In this document: positions 35,509-43,943 of the stretch, piece after piece
How positions within the stretch are numbered: the stretch's first letter is position 1
Layout of the letters: each line of letters opens with the position of its first letter
From: Kiritimatiellia bacterium
GTDB taxonomy: Bacteria; Verrucomicrobiota; Kiritimatiellia; UBA8416; JADHWI01
Reading direction: 5' to 3'
DNA: 52,395 nucleotides
Assembly: GCA_016783565.1 (NCBI GenBank)
Contig: JADHWI010000013.1
Location: 1-52,395, forward strand
Position numbers and translations under genes: made by a program
The notes under the pieces: model-generated
What the model saw: only the letters and a program-made list of their open reading frames with translations
Database searches by the model: none
Told to the model about the DNA's origin: nothing

Positions 35509-35946
35509 TGCTCCGTCCTCCTCGAACCGGCAGCGCGATATAATCGCCGCTGCAACATTCTTTACCGAACGGGCAACGTCGTCGAGAACACCCCGACCGA
35601 ACCCCGCACCCATCCAGCGATGTATGCGCCTCACCCCAACACGTCGACATTTCTCCCATCCCATTGCTTTGTCAAGCACAAAAATAATTTATTATTGTAA
35701 CAATCTAATTTTAATTAAATATATACACCCGCTCTTCAGCTCGTCCTCAACTACCGTTGGTTCAGAACACCTCACATTACGACAAAAAGAAATACATACA
35801 AAACCGCCTCTATTTAGATTGGCACGCCATCTGCTCTTGAACACTTTGTAGTTTTCGCGGGAGAAGGACGGTCAGGGCTAGACCACCGGAAATGCGGTCG
35901 ACAGTACGATTAAGTCACCGCAATTTAGCAAGGACAGAACAAAGCA
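35509..35946. other. AT-rich region between divergent extracellular-protein genes
   Basis: About 440 bp between the start of the HYR-like gene and the C1A peptidase gene. Positions 35680-35730 are very AT-rich. On the minus strand a perfect TTGACA occurs at 35670-35675, but the -10 candidate at 17 bp (AAATGT, 35647-35652) is poor. I see no gene. It presumably carries the divergent promoters. Confidence 0.4.
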
Positions 35947-37827
35947 ATGACAAATGCCCAAACATCAATTGGAGTAGCAGTTGCAATGGTTTCGCTGGTT
36001 CCCCTGGCGACGCATGGCAAGCAAGAACAACCAGCGCACCCCCGTAGTACCGAGGAAAACAACATTCAGTTTACCGCACTCTGGAACGGCGAAACCCTCG
36101 GAACAGGCGCTCGACGCCCCAATGCAACTCAATGGAAATGGGGCGAGAATAACTTAATTAAGACAAAGGGCGTAAGATGGAATGCGCTTGGTCTGCAACG
36201 TGCTAATTCAAAACGAAAAGCGAATGGCCTCAAAATGCTGACCAAAGATAACGTGATCGGCAAAACATTCGAACGTGATTCAGTCGGTGCAAAAGGTGGA
36301 AAAGCAAAACCGCCCGAGGATCCTGTTACGGTTATACCGGCAACTGTCGATAACAGTACGCTGAAGTATTTCCCCCCCATTCGCAGCCAGGGAGGCTTGA
36401 ACTCTTGTGCGCAGTTTGCCGCGGTTTACTACACGCTTACACACATGACCGCAATGGCTAATGAATGGGATGCAAAGACTGGCGGGGATGCTTTCAGACT
36501 CTCTCCTAAATGGACCTACAATATGGTAAACGGCGGGCAGAACGCGGGATCATGGCACTATGACGCCTATTCGATAGCTAAAAAGCATGGTATCGCACTC
36601 TGGACTGACTTTCCCTACGATTCTGATTATCGCGAATGGTGCATGAACCCGGATGCATGGCGTGCTGCCGTTTGCCTTCGCGCCAAAGAGGCAGGAAAGA
36701 TTCGCAATATGGATTCGGACGCCGGACTGGACCTCGTCAAGGAGATGCTTGTCAATGGATATATTCTCAATTTTGCGACATATATCAACTCATGGCAATG
36801 GACTCCAATAAAAGATGATCCCGAAACAGAAGCAGATGACGCCTATATCGGAAAAAACTGTGTTTACGGTGTAGCCGGTACAAGCGGAGGTCACACCATG
36901 ACGATTGTCGGCTACAGCGATGACGTCTGGATTGATTTAAATTCTAACGACCGTATCGATAACGGTGAAAAGGGAGCATTGCGAATCGCAAACTCATGGG
37001 GTACCGGATGGAACGAAGGTGGATTCTGCTGGATCGCCTATAGCGCGCTGAGCAAACCAAACTCCGACTATAGTGATGAAGGAATCTTCTGGTACAATGA
37101 AGCCACCTGGGTGACTGCCCGTACTAATTATGAGCCACAGCTCGTCGCTGAATTTACGCTAAACCATGCGAAGCGCTGTCAGATTAACATGTCTCTGGGA
37201 TACTCAGATCCGACTTCGACCACTCCCTCAACACAGTGGATTCCCGAACGTATACTATATTACTCTGGAGGAAACTACGCGTTCGACGGCACGACCACTT
37301 CCTGCGATGCAACCTTCTGCCTCGACCTTACAGACCTTGTCCCCGCCAGCTCCGGCACTCATCGATACTATATAAAGCTCGCAGATAGTCTGACCGGTGA
37401 TACTGCCACAATGCGAGCATTCTCCCTGGTTGATGCCACCACCGGAACAATAAAGAGCAGTAGTACAGTTCCTGTCTATGCCGACGGGTCTCAGACGCTC
37501 GTGTATGCCGATGTTGATTCCTCTGTCCCCGAACCCAGCGTAGTCCTGACTGCGCCGGAACAACTCACCGCTACGACAGTACGTGGTTCAGTAATGCTGA
37601 GCTGGAACGACACATCCACAAACGAATCCGGTTTCTATATTGAGCGATCCCAACGCACAGGAAAGTCTTACAGCGCCTTTACGCGTATTGCGACAACTTC
37701 AGAAGACGCCACGAGCCATACAGATCTCGTCTCATCAGGAAGCTATCGCTATCGACTACAGGCATTTGATTCATCCACACAAGACACATCCCCCTACTCC
37801 ACGGCTGTGACTGTTCGCGTTAAATAG
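35947..37827 (+). CDS. secreted papain-family (C1A) cysteine peptidase with fibronectin type III tail
   Basis: A 626-aa protein with an N-terminal signal-like segment (about 7-23), a basic propeptide-like stretch (60-125) and a C1A catalytic domain (about 138-370). The catalytic set is complete: Q148 and C154 in IRSQGGLNSCAQFA, H316 in GTSGGHTMTIVGY, and N349 in IANSWGTGWNEGGF. Between H and N sits a calcium-loop-like DLNSNDRIDNGE (330-341), an unusual insertion. After a beta domain the C-terminus is a fibronectin III module (LTAPEQLTATTVRGSVMLSW...). It probably works outside the cell. AAGGA is 12-13 nt before the ATG, a weak spacing. It is divergent from the HYR-like gene. Confidence 0.9.
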   Translation: MTNAQTSIGVAVAMVSLVPLATHGKQEQPAHPRSTEENNIQFTALWNGETLGTGARRPNATQWKWGENNLIKTKGVRWNALGLQRANSKRKANGLKMLTKDNVIGKTFERDSVGAKGGKAKPPEDPVTVIPATVDNSTLKYFPPIRSQGGLNSCAQFAAVYYTLTHMTAMANEWDAKTGGDAFRLSPKWTYNMVNGGQNAGSWHYDAYSIAKKHGIALWTDFPYDSDYREWCMNPDAWRAAVCLRAKEAGKIRNMDSDAGLDLVKEMLVNGYILNFATYINSWQWTPIKDDPETEADDAYIGKNCVYGVAGTSGGHTMTIVGYSDDVWIDLNSNDRIDNGEKGALRIANSWGTGWNEGGFCWIAYSALSKPNSDYSDEGIFWYNEATWVTARTNYEPQLVAEFTLNHAKRCQINMSLGYSDPTSTTPSTQWIPERILYYSGGNYAFDGTTTSCDATFCLDLTDLVPASSGTHRYYIKLADSLTGDTATMRAFSLVDATTGTIKSSSTVPVYADGSQTLVYADVDSSVPEPSVVLTAPEQLTATTVRGSVMLSWNDTSTNESGFYIERSQRTGKSYSAFTRIATTSEDATSHTDLVSSGSYRYRLQAFDSSTQDTSPYSTAVTVRVK

Positions 37828-37859
37828 CGCGTGCGCCTCATCACGCTGGAGAAAAACGA

Positions 37860-37949
37860 GTGCGACCAGAGCCCCCACCTCTGCTCGCACTCACCTTATT
37901 ACTCCTGGCAGGATTCGCGCAAGGTTTTCAGGGGGCAGGATCATCTTAG
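37860..37949 (+). CDS. possible 29-aa signal-like micropeptide or remnant
   Basis: GTG 37860 to TAG 37949 encodes a proline- and leucine-rich hydrophobic peptide: MRPEPPP, then LLALTLLLLAGFAQGF, then QGAGSS. GGAG lies about nine bases upstream. It looks like a signal peptide without a body, so it is either a membrane micropeptide or the stub of a decayed secreted gene. The first part also forms a hairpin (GAGTGCGA/TCGCACTC, 37858-37892) that could act as a weak terminator for the peptidase gene, which would be an alternative explanation. Confidence 0.25.
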   Translation: MRPEPPPLLALTLLLLAGFAQGFQGAGSS

Positions 37950-38040
37950 GCAATAGAAACCCACAAGGGGGCATTTTCGTTGTCGCAACGCGCTGGACCT
38001 CAAAGTCTTACAAACAACGCACTTAGCTCGCAAGACCTGC

Positions 38041-39852
38041 TCAACTCGTGATCGCTGCCTTACGTCGCTGTGCCTTGCGCTCATGCTCGGCAAGCAACTT
38101 CTTTCGCATACGGATCGCTTTTGGCGTCACCTCGACCAGCTCGTCCTCAGCAATGTATTCCAGCGTCTCTTCCAAACTAAGACGTACTGGAGGAGCAATT
38201 TTCATGTTCCGGTCAGACCCAGAAGCACGCATGTTCGTCAGCTGCTTACCCTTTTGCACATTTACGACAAGATCACTCTCCAACTTGCCTTCTCCAACGA
38301 TCATGCCCTGGTAACAAGCTTCTCCCGGAGCGATAAAGAAAAATCCGCGCTGCTGCAAGGCATCAAGCGCATAGGCAACCGAATCGCCACGTTCCATACT
38401 GACCAGCACACCGTTCTGGCGTTTTGCAATGACGCCTTTCTGTGGCTCATAATGCGAGAACACATGCGAGACAACGGCCTCTCCGGCTGTCGCCGTTAAC
38501 AACCGACTGCGTAAACCAATCACACCGCGTGTGGGTATGTTAAACTCAAGTAGACAGCGAGCCCCATGATGATCCATACGCGTCATTTCTCCACGACGCA
38601 TTCCCACCAACTCAATCACGCGCCCCGAAGAGGGCTCCGGCACATCTACTGAAAGCGTCTCAAAAGGTTCGCAAGATTCTCCATCAATCTGTTTAAGAAT
38701 GACGTGCGGGGTTGCCACACTGAGCTCATACCCCTCACGTCGCATTGTTTCAATAAGAATGGCCAGATGCAAAACACCACGACCACTGACCTTAAAGCTC
38801 TCTCCTGCCTCTTCGTCCACGCGCAAGGCAACATCACGCTCCGCTTCACGAAACAGGCGTTCCCGTAAATGCCGCCCGCTCACAAAACGGCCATCCTGGC
38901 CAAAGAGGGGAGAATCATTCACGCGAAAAACCATTGAGATGGTGGGTTCATCCATATGAATCGGGGGCAATGCTTCCGGTTCTTCCGGGTCTGCCAAAGT
39001 GTCACCAATATCAATCCCTTCGACACCCACCGCCGCACATAGATCACCGCACGCCACCACATCCCGCGACTCACGTCCAAGCCCTTCGAATGAGAACAGT
39101 TGCTTCAACATCACAGTCTTCTGTTCACCATTATTTTTAATCAACACAAGAGGCCTATTCACACGTAGTTCCCCACGGTATACGCGTCCGACACCGATTC
39201 GCCCCACATACTCACTGTAATCAATGGAGGCAACCTGCATCTGGACTGGCCCATCCTGGATTATGGGTGCTGGAATATGCTCAACAACTGCATCCAGCAA
39301 CGGCAGCATGCCTGTTTGCGAACCTTCGGGTTCATCCGACATCCACCCGTCGCGTCCGCTGCCATAAAGCACAGGAAAATCCAACTGCTCATGATGCGCA
39401 TCAAGTTCAACAAACAGGTCGAAAACCTTATCCAGGACCTCTTCGTGTCGAGCATCCGGTTTGTCGATCTTGTTGATCACAACGATCGGCTTGAGCCCCA
39501 ACCCCAGCGCCTTATCCAACACAAAACGCGTCTGAGGCATAGGTCCTTCAGCCGCATCAACCAGGAGTAACACGCCGTCGGCAAGTTTCAAGACGCGCTC
39601 CACCTGCCCACCAAAATCGCTATGCCCGGGAGTGTCGATAAGATTGATCTTGGTGTGCCGATACTCGATACTGATATTTTTTGACAAAATCGTGATGCCG
39701 CGCTCTCGTTCCAACGCGTTACTATCCAGAAAACAGTCTTGCACCTGTTCGTTGTGTCGAAATATGTTGGCCTGCTTCAGTAATTGATCCACCAAAGTGG
39801 TCTTCCCGTGATCAACATGGGCAATAATTGCAATATTTCTCAGTTCCGTCAT
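38041..39852 (-). CDS. typA: translational GTPase TypA/BipA
   Basis: Ribosome-associated GTPase of the EF-G class that helps 50S assembly and stress adaptation. A 603-aa protein from ATG 39852 (MTELRNIAIIAHVDHGKTTL). G-domain motifs are AHVDHGKTT, RERGIT, DTPGHSDFGG and NKIDKPDA. The EF-G-like III and V domains follow and the C-terminal BipA-specific domain is present (FIAPGEACYQGMIVGE, NMRASGSD). The in-frame extension to 39924 is rejected because the family starts at MTELRN. Confidence 0.96.
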   Translation of the reverse strand: MTELRNIAIIAHVDHGKTTLVDQLLKQANIFRHNEQVQDCFLDSNALERERGITILSKNISIEYRHTKINLIDTPGHSDFGGQVERVLKLADGVLLLVDAAEGPMPQTRFVLDKALGLGLKPIVVINKIDKPDARHEEVLDKVFDLFVELDAHHEQLDFPVLYGSGRDGWMSDEPEGSQTGMLPLLDAVVEHIPAPIIQDGPVQMQVASIDYSEYVGRIGVGRVYRGELRVNRPLVLIKNNGEQKTVMLKQLFSFEGLGRESRDVVACGDLCAAVGVEGIDIGDTLADPEEPEALPPIHMDEPTISMVFRVNDSPLFGQDGRFVSGRHLRERLFREAERDVALRVDEEAGESFKVSGRGVLHLAILIETMRREGYELSVATPHVILKQIDGESCEPFETLSVDVPEPSSGRVIELVGMRRGEMTRMDHHGARCLLEFNIPTRGVIGLRSRLLTATAGEAVVSHVFSHYEPQKGVIAKRQNGVLVSMERGDSVAYALDALQQRGFFFIAPGEACYQGMIVGEGKLESDLVVNVQKGKQLTNMRASGSDRNMKIAPPVRLSLEETLEYIAEDELVEVTPKAIRMRKKLLAEHERKAQRRKAAITS

Positions 39853-39873
39853 ACGATTCAATGTTCCCCCAGA

Positions 39874-39903
39874 ATTATGATGAGCGCGGACAATACCTGT
39901 TAA
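39874..39903 (-). promoter_or_regulatory. promoter candidate for typA
   Basis: Minus strand: -35 TTAACA (39898-39903), an 18-bp spacer, -10 CATAAT (39874-39879). The start would fall at about 39867, giving a very short leader that still includes a GGGGGAA sequence before ATG 39852. Confidence 0.4.
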
Positions 39904-39949
39904 ACCGGGCAACGCCAAGCACAAAGCAACACGATCGAATCATCGAAGA

Positions 39950-39978
39950 TTGCCATTCCAACACACCTGACGTAGCAT
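39950..39978 (+). promoter_or_regulatory. promoter candidate for ispH
   Basis: Plus strand: -35 TTGCCA (39950-39955), a 17-bp spacer, -10 TAGCAT (39973-39978). The leader is about 58 nt to ATG 40043, which supports that start over an upstream in-frame ATG at 39983. Confidence 0.4.
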
Positions 39979-40042
39979 TATCGTGAGAATGACAAATATT
40001 TGCATAGGCACGACGCTTATTAACCCCGTGCAGGAGCACGCT

Positions 40043-40981
40043 ATGTCATACGACAAAACGGTAACAGTCGTAACGCCGCACGGTTTCTGCGCTGGGGTGG
40101 TACGGGCCATTGATACCGCCGAAGCTGCACTGCACAGATTTGGTGCTCCACTCTATTGCCTGAATGAGGTCGTACACAACCAGCAGGTCGTAGACAAGCT
40201 TACAGCACAAGGCGTTATCTTCGTGCATGAGCTCGAGGCAATCCCACCACACTCAGTTGTTTTGTTTTCGGCACACGGCGTATCACCAGAAACCTTCAAC
40301 AATGCCCGAATACGAAAGCTGAAAATAATTGATGCCACATGCCCCTTTGTTGCCAAGGTACATGCAGAAGTTCGCCGCTACGCATCGCGTGATTACGCAA
40401 TCTTGCTGATCGGTCATCGCACCCATGAAGAGATCATAGGCGTTCGAGGCGAAGCCCCCGAAGCTGTTACCGTCATTCAGACTCAGAACGATGCGCGAAT
40501 CGTAAGCTTGCCCCAAACAGATCGCGTTGCCGTACTGACTCAAACCACGTTGAGCGTGGATGAAGCAGACCGCATTCTCAAGGTGTTAAAGAAGCGCTTT
40601 CCAAGACTGGAAAGGCCGGCAAAAACGGATATATGCTATGCCACGGAACACCGCCAGGAAGCCGTAAAAAGGCTTGCAACAGACTCGGATCTCATCTTGG
40701 TTCTCGGCTCGTCCAATAGCTCAAACAGCCGTCGATTGGTGGAGGTTGCTACGCAAACAGGGTGTCCCGCAACGCTGATCAGTAAGTTGTCAGAACTCAA
40801 CGCGATCGACTTTACCGACAAAAACCGCGTGGGAATCACAAGTGGTGCATCGACCCCGGAATCATTCCTGGAAGCCTGCGTTCAACAACTCTCGACGAAG
40901 GGGTTCCACCGGGGAACCACGTTAACCGCTGTACATGAGGAGCAGGTACGCTTTCCGTTACCACGTGACCTTCGCATGTAA
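40043..40981 (+). CDS. ispH: 4-hydroxy-3-methylbut-2-enyl diphosphate reductase
   Basis: Last enzyme of the MEP pathway; its [4Fe-4S] cluster reduces HMBPP to IPP and DMAPP. The 312-aa protein has the three cluster cysteines in PHGFCAGVVRAI, IDATCPFVAKVH and KTDICYATEHRQ, plus VVHNQQVV and the substrate-binding SSNSSNSRRL. ATG 40043 follows AGGAG. The presence of ispH implies the non-mevalonate route in this organism. Confidence 0.96.
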   Translation: MSYDKTVTVVTPHGFCAGVVRAIDTAEAALHRFGAPLYCLNEVVHNQQVVDKLTAQGVIFVHELEAIPPHSVVLFSAHGVSPETFNNARIRKLKIIDATCPFVAKVHAEVRRYASRDYAILLIGHRTHEEIIGVRGEAPEAVTVIQTQNDARIVSLPQTDRVAVLTQTTLSVDEADRILKVLKKRFPRLERPAKTDICYATEHRQEAVKRLATDSDLILVLGSSNSSNSRRLVEVATQTGCPATLISKLSELNAIDFTDKNRVGITSGASTPESFLEACVQQLSTKGFHRGTTLTAVHEEQVRFPLPRDLRM

Positions 40982-40995
40982 TGCTTTCGGTTAAG

Positions 40996-41035
40996 AAAAA
41001 AAAGAACCCGTCAGCATCACAATGCCCACGGGTTC
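40996..41035 (-). terminator. intrinsic terminator of trxA
   Basis: The arms GAACCCGT (41004-41011) and ACGGGTTC (41028-41035) form an 8-bp stem. On the minus strand the stem is followed by eight T (complement of 40996-41003), a strong signal just after the trxA stop. On the plus strand only a weak T content follows, so it may also help end ispH. Confidence 0.85.
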
Positions 41036-41056
41036 ATTCCAAGTCACATTAAAAGC

Positions 41057-41386
41057 TTACAGGTAAGCATCCACTTTCTCTTTGAGAGACACCTTGTTCA
41101 TGGCCCCCACCATCTGCTCCTGTACAACGCCCTCTTTCAAAATCAAAAGTGTCGGAATAGAGCGAATGCCAAACTCTCCTGCGAGTTGCTGATTCTCATC
41201 TACGTTAACCTTAGCTACCTTTATTTGGCCATTCAGCTCCGTGGCCAACTCATCAACAATCGGTGCAATCGCCTTGCAAGGCCCACACCATTCAGCCCAA
41301 AAATCAACCAGAACAGGTACCGCCGCATCCAGAACTTCCGATTGCCAGTTCTCAGCATTTATCTCAATCACCGCGTCGCTTGACAT
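41057..41386 (-). CDS. trxA: thioredoxin
   Basis: A 109-aa cytoplasmic disulfide reductase with the active site DFWAEWCGPCK, a downstream cis-proline in IRSIPTLLILKEG, and the usual length. AAAGGAAA precedes ATG 41386. It is followed by a strong terminator and lies 43 nt after the TIRLK-repeat gene, possibly on the same transcript. Confidence 0.96.
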   Translation of the reverse strand: MSSDAVIEINAENWQSEVLDAAVPVLVDFWAEWCGPCKAIAPIVDELATELNGQIKVAKVNVDENQQLAGEFGIRSIPTLLILKEGVVQEQMVGAMNKVSLKEKVDAYL

Positions 41387-41429
41387 GATGGATTTCCTTT
41401 CGTTTCTTTCTTTTTAAGCAAACGGTCGA

Positions 41430-42341
41430 TTACCTGGGCGGACTGACGCGCCCAGGCCAGGACAGGAACACTTCAGGGGCACCATAAGAAAGCTCAGTCA
41501 TGCTTGCATTTGGACCGAATGTTTGAGACGTGAACACATAAATGGCTACACAAACCACCAGAACCGCCGCAATCTCGCAAACAAGAAAGAACCAATTAGG
41601 TCGATCTTCCTTGACCGTCTGTGCCACAGGCGCTGAACTTGGCCCCTCCGAGGTCGCAGATGCTTCGCCCTCAACCGGCGTTGCAGATGACTTCATTTTA
41701 ACCCCACCGCTGGGTCGCTTGACACGAATGGTTTTGCGACGCGTCGGCGATATTTCCGGATCCACGGACGATTCGCCGGTCTGTGCTGCAGCCGCAGGTG
41801 CGGCGGGTGTCGCCGCAGGCGCAGGGGCTGCACTCTTTGCAGGTGGTGGAGAACTTTGGCCCAACTTTACCGTGGCCGCTTCACTGGGTCGTTTAAGACG
41901 AATGGTCTTAGGACCCTCCGTACTCGCCTCAGGTGCGCCACCCAATACAGAATCAAGCGATATTCGGGATGTTTTTCTCTTCGCGGCCGAGACCTCTGCC
42001 TCGGTTGTCTGCGCAGGTTCCGCAGATTGACTGACCATGTTGGGCACAGGCGTCGATGCGGGATTAACAGAACCCACGGGCTTAAGCCGAATTGTTCTTT
42101 CTCCGCCAGCAGGCCCCTCGCCCATCACTTCATCCAGTGAAATGCGCGACGTCTCCCTCTTGCTCGCGATTCCAGCCGACGGCGGCTTCATGCTCACAGT
42201 CTTGGGCGGAACCGCATTTTTAACAGGAGCGGACGCAGGCACGTCACTCTGAGCATTTGACGGTGGAGCGTCTTCGCGCGGTCGTATGGTCAATTTCGGT
42301 GGAATCTTCTGTGCGTCGCCGTTTTCCGGTGTTTCAGCCAT
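41430..42341 (-). CDS. membrane-anchored low-complexity protein with TSRISLD/TIRLK repeats
   Basis: A 303-aa protein with no named family that I recognise. Residues 1-247 are Ala/Pro/Ser-rich and probably disordered. They contain repeated basic motifs: KRETSRISLDEVMG...ERTIRLK (61-86), KRKTSRISLDSVLG...KTIRLKRPS (121-153), RRKTIRVKRPSGG (201-213) and LTIRPRE (17-23). One membrane helix at about 250-271 (FFLVCEIAAVLVVCVAIYVF) is followed by a 30-residue external tail. The motifs could be docking or phosphorylation sites, which is inference only. TGAGGAGA precedes ATG 42341. Confidence 0.8.
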   Translation of the reverse strand: MAETPENGDAQKIPPKLTIRPREDAPPSNAQSDVPASAPVKNAVPPKTVSMKPPSAGIASKRETSRISLDEVMGEGPAGGERTIRLKPVGSVNPASTPVPNMVSQSAEPAQTTEAEVSAAKRKTSRISLDSVLGGAPEASTEGPKTIRLKRPSEAATVKLGQSSPPPAKSAAPAPAATPAAPAAAAQTGESSVDPEISPTRRKTIRVKRPSGGVKMKSSATPVEGEASATSEGPSSAPVAQTVKEDRPNWFFLVCEIAAVLVVCVAIYVFTSQTFGPNASMTELSYGAPEVFLSWPGRVSPPR

Positions 42342-42369
42342 GCTTTAATCTCCTCAAAATATGTTGCCT

Positions 42370-42397
42370 ATTATGCAGCCTACAGGTCTCACGTCAA
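42370..42397 (-). promoter_or_regulatory. promoter of the TIRLK-repeat gene
   Basis: Minus strand: -35 TTGACG (42392-42397), a 16-bp spacer, -10 CATAAT (42370-42375). It gives a short leader of about 22 nt containing GAGGAG, and separates this gene from frr. Confidence 0.6.
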
Positions 42398-42458
42398 TGC
42401 TCGTTTAACCATCCCCACTCAAAACAAACGGTACGCGTTGTGTAACGAATCACATACC

Positions 42459-43022
42459 CTACACCATCATCAGATCTTTCTCTTTATCTGCCGCCGCCTC
42501 ATCAATGCTGGCAATAGTCGTATCCGTATGCTTTTGAACGTCACCCATGGCACTATCACGCTCATCTTCCGATATCTTGCCGTCCTTTTGAATACGCTTA
42601 ATATGATCGTTTGCCTCACGCCGGACATTACGGACCGCAACGCGAGCTTCCTCAGCCATCCTCTTCAGCACCTTTACAAGATCTTTTCGTCGTTCTTCGT
42701 CAAGTTCAGGAATCGGTACACGAATTAATCGTCCGTCATTGATTGGCGTCACGCCAAGATTGGCAGCAAGAATGGCCTTCTCAATTTCTCCCAACACAGA
42801 GGGATCAAATGCATTGATCACAATCAAACGCGGTTCAGGGGTCGAAATGTTGGCCAACTCGCGCAATCGCGTCGGAGTCCCATAATAGGGCACCTGAACA
42901 TTCTCAACAAATTCCGGAGAAGCCTTTCCCGTCCTTATCCCGGAAAGCTGATCATGAAATACCGCTAGAGACTTCTCCATCTTAGCATCCAACTCCAACA
43001 TAATGTCATCAATTGATTCCAT
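42459..43022 (-). CDS. frr: ribosome recycling factor
   Basis: A 187-aa protein that, with EF-G, splits post-termination ribosomes. Signature segments are GKASPEFVENVQVPYYGTP, LRELANISTPEPRLI, GRLIRVPIPELDEERRKDLVK and VAVRNVRREAND. GAGGTGG precedes ATG 43022. It follows pyrH by 90 nt, the usual gene order, although rpsB and tsf are not upstream. Confidence 0.97.
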   Translation of the reverse strand: MESIDDIMLELDAKMEKSLAVFHDQLSGIRTGKASPEFVENVQVPYYGTPTRLRELANISTPEPRLIVINAFDPSVLGEIEKAILAANLGVTPINDGRLIRVPIPELDEERRKDLVKVLKRMAEEARVAVRNVRREANDHIKRIQKDGKISEDERDSAMGDVQKHTDTTIASIDEAAADKEKDLMMV

Positions 43023-43112
43023 TCAATCCACCTCTTCTTTGATTCTTATGACTCAAAGACGCATGCCTTTGCTTCATTTTCGCTCTACTGTCTTATTAAT
43101 ACAAATTCACCC

Positions 43113-43877
<765 letters not shown>

Positions 43878-43943
43878 TCATGTCTCGGCTACTCTATACT
43901 CATTCCGCTGCTGATGAAAAGTGGAAACACAATCTACCGTAGA

